From DATFVJ01 sp035517695 (GTDB taxonomy: Bacteria > Actinomycetota > Actinomycetes > Streptosporangiales > Streptosporangiaceae), in assembly GCA_035517695.1 (NCBI GenBank), contig DATIYI010000280.1, positions 1-37,060 on the forward strand: a DNA stretch of 37,060 bases, given 5' to 3'. The translations under genes were made by a program, and so were the position numbers. Every line of letters begins with the position of its first letter. The first letter of the stretch is position 1. Below the pieces are notes generated by a model. The model was not told the DNA's origin. It searched no databases and worked only from the letters and a program-made list of their open reading frames with translations. Shown here piece after piece: positions 28,565-36,854 of the stretch.

Positions 28565-29601
28565 CGGTCCGTGCCACCCGCAGGATGGCACTCTACCTGC
28601 AGGACAAGCATCCGATCAGGGAGGGAATGGAGTACGCGCGCTACGCCGAGCAGCGCGGATTCGAAGCCGTCTGGCAGGCGGAGAGCCGGCTGGTGCGGGA
28701 AGCGACTGTACCGATGGCCGCGTACGCGGCGGTTACCAGCCGGATCAAGGTCGGCTCTGGTGTGATCCCGATCTGGACCCGCAACGTCGGCCTCCTCGCC
28801 GCCACCTTCGCCACCCTGGACGACCTGGCGCCCGGGCGGATCATCCTCGGCCTCGGTGCCTGGTGGGAGCCGCTCGCCGCCAAGGTCGGCGTCAACAGGC
28901 GCCGGCCGCTGCAGGCCATGCGGGAGACCGTCGAGGCCACCCGCGAGCTGCTCGCCATGCAACGGGTCACCTACCACGGCGAGTTCGTGCATCTGGACGA
29001 CGTGGAGATCGACGTGGTGCACGGCGACCGGTCCGCGCGGCGGGTACCGATCTTCGTGGGGGCGACCGGGATGCGGATGATGGAGCTGGCCGGTGAGGTC
29101 GCTGATGGCGTGGTGCTGAACTACATGGTCGGCCCCGACTACAACAAGCGGGCAATGGCTGCGCTCGCCGAAGGCGCTGCTCGCGCAGGCCGCTCAGTCG
29201 ACGACGTCGACCGGCCGCAGCTTGTCGTCTGCTCGGTCGACGAGAACCGTGACCTCGCCCTGGACCGGGCACGTGAACTGCTCACCCAGTACCTCGGCCA
29301 GCAGCCGCACATCATGAAGGCAAGTGGCGTGGATCCGCGGCTGATCGAGCAGATCGGAAGGATTCTGACCTGGCCGGCCGGGCCGGAGGAGATCCACCGG
29401 GCGATGCGCCTGGTCCCGGACGAGGCGGTGCAGATGATCTCCGCGGCTGGCACGCCGGCGGAGTGCGTGGCAAAGGTTGACGAGTACATCAGCAGCGGCG
29501 CGACCTGTCCGATCCTCTACCCGCTCGGCGACGACGTGCGGCTGATGATCGACACCTTCGCGCCCGACCGCCGCGGCCGGCAGAGGAGACACACCACATG
29601 A
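28561..29601 (+). CDS. LLM-class F420/flavin-dependent oxidoreductase
   Basis: A 346-residue protein of the bacterial luciferase-like (TIM barrel) superfamily. It starts at ATG 28561 within the SsnA stop (ATGA). Signatures are RRMALYLQDKHPIREGMEYA, FEAVWQAESRLVREATVPMA, IKVGSGVIPIWTRN and ATLDDLAPGRIILGLGAWWEP, then VPIFVGATGMRMMELAGEVADGVVLN, a strand-helix pair typical of F420-dependent (MER-type) members. LLM enzymes either reduce with F420H2 or act as FMN monooxygenases such as RutA, which opens uracil. An enzyme of this kind is not part of the known E. coli cluster. Its role in ring reduction or ring opening of the purine product is suggested only by its position in the operon. Confidence 0.85.
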   Translation: MTVRATRRMALYLQDKHPIREGMEYARYAEQRGFEAVWQAESRLVREATVPMAAYAAVTSRIKVGSGVIPIWTRNVGLLAATFATLDDLAPGRIILGLGAWWEPLAAKVGVNRRRPLQAMRETVEATRELLAMQRVTYHGEFVHLDDVEIDVVHGDRSARRVPIFVGATGMRMMELAGEVADGVVLNYMVGPDYNKRAMAALAEGAARAGRSVDDVDRPQLVVCSVDENRDLALDRARELLTQYLGQQPHIMKASGVDPRLIEQIGRILTWPAGPEEIHRAMRLVPDEAVQMISAAGTPAECVAKVDEYISSGATCPILYPLGDDVRLMIDTFAPDRRGRQRRHTT

Positions 29602-30551
29602 GGAGCTTTCTCGGCAGGGACATCCTGTCGCTGAAGGACCTGGAGCGCGACGAGTACTTCCAGATCTTCGACGCGGCCGACGGGCTCGCGCCGTACGCGG
29701 CCCAGCGGCGCAATGGCGACCTGCTGAAGCACAAGACCTTGCTCACGGCGTTCTACCAGCCGAGTACCCGTACCAGGCTCGCGACAGAGGCGGCGATGCA
29801 CCGGCTCGGCGGGCACGTGCTTGGCTTCGCCGATGCCAAGATGACCAGGGCGGGCGACTTCTACCAGGAGACGATGAAGGACACCATTCACATGCTGGAG
29901 TACTACGGCGACATCATCGCGATGCGCCACTTCCAGCAGGGCGCACCGCACGAGGCGGCCCGTTGGGCATCGGTGCCCATCATCAACTGTGGTGACGGCT
30001 GGGGTGAGCATCCGACTCAGGTTCTCACCGACCTGTACACGATCTGGAAGTCCAAGGGCACGCTCGACGGCCTCAAGGTGCTGTGCGTGGGCGACATGCG
30101 CATGCGCACCATGCATTCGATCCTGTACGCGGCGTCCCAGTTCGACATGGAGGCATTCGTCGTCTCGCCGCCTGAGATGTCGCTGCTGGACGAGTTCAAG
30201 GCCGAACTCGATGGGCGCGACGTCATGTACCGCGAGATCGAGAGCGTGGAGAACTGCATCGCGGACGCGGACGTCATCTACATGGAGCCCGTCGTCCAGG
30301 CGGACTACGAGGAATCCCGCGTCGAGGCGACCGGCGAGCGCGGTGTGACGCCCGCCGCCTACCGTGTGACACGCGAACTCCTGCGGAACAAGGCGAAGAG
30401 CAACGCGATCATCCTGCACTCGCTCCCGCGGATGGACGAACTGCCACCCGACGTGGACAGCACGCGGCACAACAGGTACTGGTTCGAGGCGTACAACGGC
30501 GTGCTGATGCGGATGGCGCTGATCGCGCTCGTCCTCGGCGCGGTCGAGTAG
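29598..30551 (+). CDS. aspartate-carbamoyltransferase-like enzyme with altered substrate site
   Basis: A 317-residue carbamoyltransferase, overlapping the LLM gene by ATGA with GAGGAG upstream. The carbamoyl-phosphate site is intact: QPSTRTRLATEA (Ser56-Arg60), IIAMRH (Arg110), GEHPTQVLTDL (His138, Gln141) and HSLPRMDELPPDVD, followed by the ATCase-style end YWFEAYNGVLMRMALIALVLG. The amino-acid side differs from PyrB. The 80s-loop region reads RAGDFYQETMKDTI, where PyrB has a Ser/Lys-containing SLGKKGETLADTI-type loop. The aspartate-binding Arg of the TRVQ motif is lost (YMEPVVQADY). So it is unlikely to make carbamoyl-aspartate. In this operon, phosphorolysis of a ureido acid to yield carbamoyl phosphate is more probable. 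No other pyrimidine genes are near. Confidence 0.85.
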   Translation: MRSFLGRDILSLKDLERDEYFQIFDAADGLAPYAAQRRNGDLLKHKTLLTAFYQPSTRTRLATEAAMHRLGGHVLGFADAKMTRAGDFYQETMKDTIHMLEYYGDIIAMRHFQQGAPHEAARWASVPIINCGDGWGEHPTQVLTDLYTIWKSKGTLDGLKVLCVGDMRMRTMHSILYAASQFDMEAFVVSPPEMSLLDEFKAELDGRDVMYREIESVENCIADADVIYMEPVVQADYEESRVEATGERGVTPAAYRVTRELLRNKAKSNAIILHSLPRMDELPPDVDSTRHNRYWFEAYNGVLMRMALIALVLGAVE

Positions 30552-30561
30552 GCGCGCCGAC

Positions 30562-31539
30562 ATGCAGACCAACCTGCGCGGCCGTGATCTCATCGACCTT
30601 TCTGAATGGACCAAGGACGAAGTTGACACTCTCCTGGACGTCGCCTTCCAGCTGAAGCGGGACCGTGCGCTCGGCAGGCGGCATCCGTACCTGCGCGACA
30701 AGGTGCTCGCGATGCTGTTCTTCTATGCGAGCACACGGACCAGGGCCTCGTTCGAGGCGGGCATGGCGCAACTCGGCGGCCACGCCCAGTTCATCGAGAG
30801 CCGGACGACGCAGATCGCCCATGGCGACACCGCCAAGGAAATCGGCGAGATCCTCGGCCGCTACAACGACGGGATCGCCATCCGCATGATCGACTGGGGG
30901 GTCGGCAATGGCTACATCCGTGACGTCGCGGCGGCCAGCCGGGTTCCGGTGCTCAACATGCAGTGCGACGTCTTCCACCCGCACCAGGCGCTCGGCGACC
31001 TGATGACGATCATCGAGCGGTTCGGCGACCCGCGAGGCCGAACGGCCACGGTGAGCTGGGCGTATGCCACCAGCTATCAGAAGCCGATCAGCGCCCCGCA
31101 GAGCCTGGCCTTGCTGCTCCCCCGGTTCGGGATGAACGTCAGGCTGGTGCATCCGCCCGAGTTCCGGCTGATGCCGGAGATCGTGGCGGAGTGCAAGGAG
31201 AATGCCAGGCGGACGCACGCCGACTTCGAGATCCTGCACGACTTCGACGAAGGTTTCCGCGACTCCGACGTGATCTACGCCAAGAGCTGGGGCGGCCTGC
31301 TCACCACGACCGATGAGGCCGAGGGGACGCGGCTTATCCGCAACTACGAGTCGTGGATCACCGACGAGCGGCGCATGTCGACCGCGCGTGAAGACGCGCT
31401 CTACATGCACCCGCTACCAGCGGACCGCAATGTCGAGGTCACCGACGGGGTGATCGACGGCCCACAGTCGGCCGTGTATGACCAGGCCGAGAACCGCCTG
31501 CACGGCCAGAAGGCCGTGATGGCGCTCACCATGAGCTGA
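30562..31539 (+). CDS. ygeW: YgeW-like knotted carbamoyltransferase
   Basis: A 325-residue protein starting 10 bases after the previous carbamoyltransferase. The carbamoyl-phosphate loop is FYASTRTRASFEAG (Ser57-Arg61). Features match the YgeW branch rather than ornithine or aspartate carbamoyltransferase: QIAHGDTAKE after the first domain, GVGNGYIRDVAAA, VLNMQCDVFHPHQALGDL, then VSWAYATSYQKPISAPQSL, the proline-containing loop expected to form the knot, RFGMNVRLVHPPEF, VIYAKSWGG and ALYMHPLPAD. YgeW is linked to purine breakdown in E. coli, where its proposed substrate is a ureido acid such as 2,3-diureidopropionate. It is about 70 residues shorter than E. coli YgeW, mostly in the C-terminal half. 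Next to carbamate kinase, it would supply carbamoyl phosphate for ATP formation. Confidence 0.88.
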   Translation: MQTNLRGRDLIDLSEWTKDEVDTLLDVAFQLKRDRALGRRHPYLRDKVLAMLFFYASTRTRASFEAGMAQLGGHAQFIESRTTQIAHGDTAKEIGEILGRYNDGIAIRMIDWGVGNGYIRDVAAASRVPVLNMQCDVFHPHQALGDLMTIIERFGDPRGRTATVSWAYATSYQKPISAPQSLALLLPRFGMNVRLVHPPEFRLMPEIVAECKENARRTHADFEILHDFDEGFRDSDVIYAKSWGGLLTTTDEAEGTRLIRNYESWITDERRMSTAREDALYMHPLPADRNVEVTDGVIDGPQSAVYDQAENRLHGQKAVMALTMS

Positions 31540-31554
31540 GGGAGCGAGAATCTG

Positions 31555-32502
31555 ATGCCGGGCCGGACGGCTGTCGTCGCCATTGGCGGCAACTCGTTGA
31601 TTAAGGACAAGAGGCACCAGACGGTCCGCGACCAGTACATAGCGGCGAAGGAAACCTGCCGCCACATTGTGACAATGATCAAGGACGGCTGGACCGTGGT
31701 GATCACCCACGGCAACGGGCCACAGGTCGGCTTCGTGCTGCGCCGGTCCGAACTGGCCGCCCACGAACTGCACGAGGTGCCGCTCGACGTCTGCGGCGCC
31801 GACACCCAGGGCGCGATCGGGTATGCGCTGCAGCAGAACCTCACCAACGAGTTCAGGCGCTACGGCGTGGAAAGGGACGCGGTAACGCTGATCTGCCAGA
31901 CCGAGGTGGCCGCGGACGACCCTGCCTTCGAGAACCCGACAAAGCCGATCGGCTCGTTCATGGATGCCAAGCAGGCGCAGCGGCGGCGCCGGGAGGGCTG
32001 GACCCTCATCGAGGACGCGCACCGCGGCTACCGGCGGGTCGTCGCCTCACCCCGGCCGCTGCGCATCGTGGAACTGCCTGCGATACGCAGCCTGGTCGCC
32101 GCAGGCACGATTGTCATCACCGCGGGCGGCGGCGGCGTACCCGTCGTCGCCGATGCGGGCGGCGACCTGGCCGGCGTATCCGCGGTGATCGACAAAGATC
32201 TCGCGTCCTCGCTGCTTGCCAGCGATCTCGGCGCCGATCTGCTGCTCATCACGACCGCGGTGGAGAAGGTGGCGCTGAATTTCGGCGCGCCGGAGCAGCG
32301 CTGGGTCGACGCCCTCACGCTCGCGGAGGCGAAGGCCTACCTGGCCGCGGGCACCCACTTCGCGGAGGGCAGCATGGCACCGAAGATCAAGGCCATGATC
32401 CAGTACCTGGAGCGGGGTGGCACCGAAGGGATCATCACCGACACCCCGAACGTCGACCGCGCCCTCAGCGGCGAGACGGGAACCCGCATCACCAGGGACT
32501 GA
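31555..32502 (+). CDS. arcC: carbamate kinase
   Basis: A 315-residue amino-acid-kinase-fold enzyme that converts carbamoyl phosphate and ADP to ATP, ammonia and CO2. Family motifs: TAVVAIGGNSLI at the N-terminus, VVITHGNGPQVGFVLRR, GADTQGAIGYALQQ, TEVAADDPAFENPTKPIG (carbamate-kinase specific), VITAGGGGVPV, VIDKDLASSLLASDLGAD and the closing FAEGSMAPKIKAMIQYLERGG. The ATG at 31555 follows the YgeW-like stop by 15 bases, with GGGAGCGAG upstream. It is the last gene of the run and gives the pathway its energetic output. An arginine deiminase operon role is unlikely because no arcA or ornithine carbamoyltransferase gene is present here. Confidence 0.93.
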   Translation: MPGRTAVVAIGGNSLIKDKRHQTVRDQYIAAKETCRHIVTMIKDGWTVVITHGNGPQVGFVLRRSELAAHELHEVPLDVCGADTQGAIGYALQQNLTNEFRRYGVERDAVTLICQTEVAADDPAFENPTKPIGSFMDAKQAQRRRREGWTLIEDAHRGYRRVVASPRPLRIVELPAIRSLVAAGTIVITAGGGGVPVVADAGGDLAGVSAVIDKDLASSLLASDLGADLLLITTAVEKVALNFGAPEQRWVDALTLAEAKAYLAAGTHFAEGSMAPKIKAMIQYLERGGTEGIITDTPNVDRALSGETGTRITRD

Positions 32503-32722
32503 GCAGAAGCTTTGCGGTGCGTGATTCAGGGATTCAGAAGCGTCGTTAGTGATGATGTGGCGGGTAGCTTGTTGGGTGATGACAGCGGCCCGGTTTCATG
32601 ATCGCGGTAACTTTCGGCGTCAAATCACCTAGCGGCGAGTTTAAGACAGTGGAAAGCGCCTTGATGTCGACGGCGAGCTGAGGTCAATCTCTCCGGGGAC
32701 GGACTGCGAGCACGGGCCGGGG
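32503..32722. other. gap between carbamate kinase and the DUF3224 gene
   Basis: About 220 bases, convergent ends on both sides, less GC-rich than the genes. It contains a short gattcag direct repeat near 32523-32538. No hairpin with a T-run was found, though transcription must end here from both directions. Confidence 0.4.
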
Positions 32723-33127
32723 TCATTCGAACCAGTAATCCAGGTGGACCTGGGCGCTTTCGCCCAGGTTCGCGCGGAAGCCGCCAGCACCGCGCAACCC
32801 GGACAGCTGCCCGGTGCCCGACCCCGGCACCACGAACCAGTCCCCGCTGACGATGTTGTCCTCGACGGCGCCGGCGTCCTGCAAAAGGAAGCTGCCCGCC
32901 CGGCCGCCGATGCTGCCCGTGACTTTCTCGATCCCGACGAAACTCGCCGAGCCATCCGGGGCGGCAGCCTGCAAGAACTCAACCACGCCCGCGCCCTCGA
33001 TGTCCCCGCCGAATGTCTCCTCCACGTGGATACGGGTCAAGCGCGGCCCCTCGGCAGGCTCGTCATAAACCGACGGCTCGTACTTCTGCACGGTGATGAC
33101 TGCGCTCGCGCGCGTTTTCTCCTTCAT
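32723..33127 (-). CDS. DUF3224 domain protein
   Basis: A 134-residue protein from ATG 33127 (AGGTGG 8 bases upstream; a GTG at 33139 is in frame). It has the DUF3224 pattern of a small beta-barrel: SAVITVQKYEPSVYDE, LTRIHVEETFGGDIEGAG, VEFLQAAAPDGSASFVGIEKVTG, GSFLLQDAGAVEDN and GLRGAGGFRAN near the end. The fold is related to allene oxide cyclase barrels. Function is unknown; proteins of this family often accumulate as single genes near stress or transport loci. There is no signal peptide. It is divergent from the MFS transporter gene. Confidence 0.85.
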   Translation of the reverse strand: MKEKTRASAVITVQKYEPSVYDEPAEGPRLTRIHVEETFGGDIEGAGVVEFLQAAAPDGSASFVGIEKVTGSIGGRAGSFLLQDAGAVEDNIVSGDWFVVPGSGTGQLSGLRGAGGFRANLGESAQVHLDYWFE

Positions 33128-33484
33128 GGACTCGCCCACCTGCCTGTGTCTCCTTCTACCAATGTCTGCAGGGCCTCACGATAACGCTGATCGCAGTGGT
33201 CAGCCGTGGCAAACCGCTATCTTTCGGCCGACTCCTACTGATTTAGGTACGGGCAAATATCGGGCGCAATCGCCAGATTTTAGAACATGCTGGCGCTGGT
33301 GCACCCGTCGCCGAGGCGGTGCTGTGACCCAACTGGAGTGCCCGAAGTGATCGACAATGACGTAAGGTTCCCGCGGGGGCAACGACTGATTTGAGCCGAA
33401 TTCGGGAAGGAATTCACCTGTAGTACGCTTGGCGGCAGTCTCCAGATCTCCAGCGCGCCACATGCGGCTGCGTAACCTCGCGCC
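33128..33484. promoter_or_regulatory. 357-base divergent intergenic region before the MFS transporter
   Basis: A relatively AT-rich region that should carry promoters for the DUF3224 gene and the MFS gene. TAACCT at 33473-33478 lies only 6 bases before the MFS start codon, and no ribosome site precedes that codon. This fits a leaderless transcript, common in Actinobacteria. I did not find a good -35 box. Confidence 0.35.
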
Positions 33485-34918
33485 ATGAGCGAACTGGTTG
33501 CGCCTGGACCGGCGCCTAGCAATCTCGCGGCGCTCGACGACTCCAAGATCACCCGGTTCCAGTGGAAGATCATGTTCGTCTCGGGCATGGGCTTTTTCAC
33601 CGATGCGTACGACCTGTTCGTGATCGGCATCGTGGTGGCGCTGCTGAAGCCCGAGTGGCACCTGTCCACGTCCCAGGTCTCACTTATCAACTCCATCACG
33701 CTGCTCGCCTCCGCGGTCGGCGCGCTGGTCTTCGGCCGGATCGCCGACATCCTGGGGCGTAAGCGCATCTACGGCTACGAGGTCCTCATCCTTGCCTTCG
33801 GGGCGCTCGCGTCAGCCTTCGCGCCCGGCTTCACCTTCCTCCTCGTCTGCCGGGTGATCTTGGGGATCGGCATCGGCGGTGACTACCCGGTGTCAGCGAC
33901 GATCATGAGCGAGTACGCGGGCAAGCGGTCCCGTGGGCGGATGGTCGGGCTGGTGTTCGCGATGCAGGGGGCCGGCCTGGTCGTCGGCCCGCTGGTGGCC
34001 TCGATCCTGCTGGCCTCGGGCATCTCGGACGACTTCGTCTGGCGGATCCTGCTCGCTTTGGGCGCGATCCCGGGGCTGGCGGTGTTCTACCTGCGACGGC
34101 AGATCCACGAGACGCCGCGGTTCGCGATGGCCGGCGGCGCGACCGAGGAGGCGCAGACCGCGATCGCCGCCGCGACCGGCGCCAAGGCGGCCACGGGCCC
34201 GATCGCCGAATCGAAGGCCAGGAACCCGCAGGGCGCGCTGGAGGGCTTCAAGACGATCGCCCGCAGCCGCCGGATGCTGCTGTGGATCATCGGCACCGCG
34301 GGTTGCTGGTTCCTGCTCGACTTCTGCTACTACGGCAACACCATCTCCTCCCCGGAGATCCTCAAGCTGATCAACCCGCACGGCACCATCCTGGACAACA
34401 CGCTGGTCCAGCTAGCGATCTTCGCCGTGTTCGCGCTGCCCGGGTACGCCGTCGCGATCCTGCTGATGGACAAGACCGGGCGCAAAAGCATCCAGATCCT
34501 CGGCTTCGCCATGATGTCGCTGGCGTTCCTGCTCATCGGCCTGATCCCGGGCGTTACCGCGAACGTGGCGCCGTTCGTCCTCCTGTACGGCGTCAGCTAC
34601 TTCTTCACCGAGTTCGGGCCGAACACCACGACGTTCATCTACCCCGCGGAGATCTTCCCGACCGAGGTGCGCACCACCGGGCACGGCATCTCGGCCGCCG
34701 CGGGCAAGCTGGGCGCGTTCGCCGGCGCCTACCTGTTCCCCGATATGCTCGCCGCCTCGATGGGCCTGCGCGGAGCGATGATCGTCTCCGGTGTGGTGGC
34801 GGCCCTCGGGCTGCTGCTGACCATCGCGGTGCTGCCCGAGCCGAAGGGCAAGAGCCTGGAACAACTCGAAAAAGAGGCCCTTGCGGCCCCGCAGAAGCTG
34901 AGGCTGGAGCACGCATGA
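33485..34918 (+). CDS. MFS transporter of the phosphate:H+ symporter (PHS)-like type
   Basis: A 477-residue twelve-helix transporter. The first helix has FVSGMGFFTDAYDLFVIGIV, the typical PHS-type opening, followed by GALVFGRIADILGRKRIYG (the MFS A-motif G-x-x-x-D-x-x-G-R-K-R) and the helix 4 motif CRVILGIGIGGDYPVSATIMSEYA (GIGGDYP, as in Pho84-like carriers). A long central loop is Ala-rich (about residues 215-255). The second half has LLMDKTGRKSIQILG, TTFIYPAEIFPTEVRTTGHG and a C-terminal cytoplasmic helix. Substrate could be phosphate or an organic acid; the family is not specific enough to decide. The gene has no visible ribosome site, and it overlaps the universal stress gene by ATGA at 34915-34918. 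Confidence 0.88.
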   Translation: MSELVAPGPAPSNLAALDDSKITRFQWKIMFVSGMGFFTDAYDLFVIGIVVALLKPEWHLSTSQVSLINSITLLASAVGALVFGRIADILGRKRIYGYEVLILAFGALASAFAPGFTFLLVCRVILGIGIGGDYPVSATIMSEYAGKRSRGRMVGLVFAMQGAGLVVGPLVASILLASGISDDFVWRILLALGAIPGLAVFYLRRQIHETPRFAMAGGATEEAQTAIAAATGAKAATGPIAESKARNPQGALEGFKTIARSRRMLLWIIGTAGCWFLLDFCYYGNTISSPEILKLINPHGTILDNTLVQLAIFAVFALPGYAVAILLMDKTGRKSIQILGFAMMSLAFLLIGLIPGVTANVAPFVLLYGVSYFFTEFGPNTTTFIYPAEIFPTEVRTTGHGISAAAGKLGAFAGAYLFPDMLAASMGLRGAMIVSGVVAALGLLLTIAVLPEPKGKSLEQLEKEALAAPQKLRLEHA

Positions 34919-35364
34919 GCTACCGCATCGTGGTCGGGGTGGACGGCTCGCCGCACGGCAACGCCGCGCTGCGGTGGGCACTCGACGACGCGCGAGCCCG
35001 CGGCGGCGAGGTGAACGCTGTGTTCAGCTGGCAGATGCCCTTCCTTTCCATCCCCGGCGCCTACGACCGCGAAGAACTGGAAAAGGCCGCCAAGGATTTT
35101 CTCATCGAGACGGTCAGCGCGGTCACCCCGTCACCCAAGGTCACGCTCCGCACGCTGGTCGCCGAGGGGGACCCGGCCGAGTCCCTGATCGCGGCATCCG
35201 CGCACGCCGACCTGCTGGTGGTCGGCACCCGCGGCCGGTCACCGTTCGCCGGGCTGCTGCTCGGCGCCGTCAGCCAGCGCTGCGCGGCGGGCGCATCGTG
35301 CCCCGTCGTCCTGGTCAAACTCCATGGCGAGAAGGCGACACGGTCCGGCGGAGGCTCAAGATAA
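34915..35364 (+). CDS. universal stress protein (UspA family)
   Basis: A 149-residue UspA-fold protein starting within the stop codon of the MFS gene. It begins with YRIVVGVDGSPHGNAALRWAL (the Val-Asp-Gly-Ser of the nucleotide site) and ends with DLLVVGTRGRSPFAGLLLGAVSQRCAAGASCPVVLVK, which contains the ATP-binding pattern G-x2-G-x8/9-G. It is therefore likely an ATP-binding Usp. The coupling to a transporter suggests it may tune that transporter with energy state, which is an inference from position. A stem-loop at 35453-35483 follows. Confidence 0.9.
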   Translation: MSYRIVVGVDGSPHGNAALRWALDDARARGGEVNAVFSWQMPFLSIPGAYDREELEKAAKDFLIETVSAVTPSPKVTLRTLVAEGDPAESLIAASAHADLLVVGTRGRSPFAGLLLGAVSQRCAAGASCPVVLVKLHGEKATRSGGGSR

Positions 35365-35452
35365 TGAACGCTTACGTGCCGATCCTGCGGTCCAGCGGGC
35401 GTGCTGGTGGGCGTCGCTGGCTCCTGCGGGCCACCCCGCACGGGATGGATGA

Positions 35453-35483
35453 CCGGATCAGCTTGCTTCACTCACTGATCCGG
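35453..35483 (+). terminator. 9-bp stem-loop downstream of the universal stress gene
   Basis: CCGGATCAG (35453-35461) and CTGATCCGG (35475-35483) form a perfect 9-base-pair stem with a 13-base loop, about 90 bases after the Usp stop. There is no T-run, so it would be a weak or Rho-assisted terminator, or an operator. Confidence 0.5.
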
Positions 35484-35554
35484 CGGTGAACGGGTTCCCG
35501 TCCTGGCGGCTGGCTGGGTCGAGGACGCGCCGGTTGCAGCCGGACCGGACGCTC

Positions 35555-36425
35555 CTACGGCTTCCCGGCCGAGAGGTTTACCCTCTCGCCGTGGTGCAGG
35601 ATCTCAAGCGGCTCGCCGTCCGCCAGGAGGTAGCTGGCACCGGCGTGAGTCACCTCGATGTGCAGGTGCCTTCCCCGGATCGGGAGATTGAATGCAAGCC
35701 TGGTCAGTTCCTCGGGGAGCTGCGGCGCGAAACTGACGTTCCCGTCCCGGTGACGCAGGCCGCCGAAACCGCTGACGAGGGCAACCAAGGTGCCGGTCAG
35801 CGAGGCGATGTGCACGCCGTCGCAGGTATTGTTCTCGAGGTCAGGCAAATCCATGAGTGCGGCCTCGCCGAGGTAATCGACAGCAAGCCCCAGATACCCG
35901 ACCTCGGCGGCCATGACCGCGTGCGTGGGTGTAGTGGAAGGCGGCGGTGCTGGCGGGCCAGTAGCCCGGGCGCTCCTGGCCGGTGATCGTACCCACGGGA
36001 AGGTCGCGCCCTGAAGCCCGAGCTGGGTTGCCCGCTCGATGGCCGCTGGAAGCGTCCCAAGCCGCCATCGCAACGCGCTCGCGGCCGCATCCGGGACCGT
36101 AAAGGTGAGACATCGAAAGGCTCGTCGTCGACGAACAGGCGGATCAACTTGCCGTTGGTCACATTGATAACTGTCTGCCCGGACTCAGGAAAGCCGTACG
36201 CGGTCTCCGCGTTTGTATCCGCGTAAGGCAGTTGCCGCGCCTCGTAGACCCCGTTGAGGTAGCTTCCCGGCATGCCGTGCGGCTCGCCTTCGTCCAAGTT
36301 GGCACGCCATCCCAGGTTAACGTTGGCCAGCGCGAACACCGACTCTGTCTGGGCCAATATGTTCAGGTCCAGGTGAGTCGTGAGTTTCCCGCAGGGCCCA
36401 CGGCTCTACTGTGAACGAATTCTTG
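35555..36425 (-). pseudogene. decayed GH65 glycoside phosphorylase (trehalose/kojibiose/maltose phosphorylase type)
   Basis: Pieces of one gene in several frames and with the middle missing. The N-terminal part is VEPWALRET, then a frame change, then ILAQTESVFALANVNLGWRA, NLDEGEPHGMPGSYLNGVYE and ESGQTVINVTNGKLIRLFVD, matching the GH65 N-terminal domain. A short piece RATQLGLQGATFPW and TITGQERPGYWPASTAAFHY follows in other frames. The C-terminal part is ENNTCDGVHIASLTGTLVAL, GNVSFAPQLPEELTRLAFNL and LADGEPLEILHHGE. GH65 enzymes are about 750-800 residues; under 300 codons' worth remains here, and most of the catalytic barrel is gone. It is immediately downstream of the HAD remnant, the usual partner. 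Confidence 0.85.
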
Positions 36426-36430
36426 CCGTA

Positions 36431-36844
36431 TCACGGACGATCCGTCAGCTCGGCGAGATCCGCCACAACAATATCCGCGCCATGCTCTCGCAGCGCCTCC
36501 GCCTGACCAGCGCGATCTCCTCCCACCACATAGCCAAACCCGCCGACCCGCCCGCCGCCACGCCAGCCAGCGCGTCCTCGAAGACCGCCACAGTGGCGGC
36601 GGCAAGCCGAGGGCCCGCGCCCTTGCCAGGAAGGTGTGCGGAGCCGGCTTCCCCGCAGTTGCTCCCGCTCAGCCACCACGCCGTCGATCGGTGGGTCGAA
36701 CAGGTCGTCGACACCCGCCGCAATCGGTACGTCTCTGCAGTTGGCGCCGTTCTGCGAGTCGGGAGGGTCGTCCTCATGGCCATCGGGCAACTCGATCCCG
36801 CGCGACACCAGAAACGACAGTGTTCCCTCGTAATCCGGGGTCAT
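36431..36844 (-). pseudogene. decayed HAD-family beta-phosphoglucomutase-like gene
   Basis: The minus strand reads PDYEGTLSFLVSRGIELPDG (family cap-domain segment), then jumps directly to VDDLFDPPIDGVVAERE, so about 60 residues between them are missing. The next block, TVAVFEDALAGVAAG, is in a different frame from the ending YVVGGDRAGQAEALREHG and DIVVADLAEL. The first aspartate motif (DxDxV) is absent. In actinomycetes this HAD enzyme converts the glucose 1-phosphate product of a GH65 phosphorylase to glucose 6-phosphate, and the GH65 remnant follows directly, so both genes decayed together. Confidence 0.8.
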
Positions 36845-36854
36845 TCTCAGTAGC

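Noticed and set aside
27110..28591. A minus-strand frame of about 490 codons opposite the SsnA-like gene
   Set aside because: SsnA has all metal ligands and overlapping stop-start codons with both neighbours on the plus strand; the antisense frame has no such support.
29598..30551. Calling this gene pyrB
   Set aside because: The carbamoyl-phosphate motifs fit, but the aspartate-binding Arg and the Ser/Lys of the mobile loop are missing, and there are no pyrimidine genes nearby.
31555..32502. Arginine deiminase pathway as the role of carbamate kinase
   Set aside because: No arginine deiminase or ornithine carbamoyltransferase is in the window; the adjacent carbamoyltransferase is YgeW-like.
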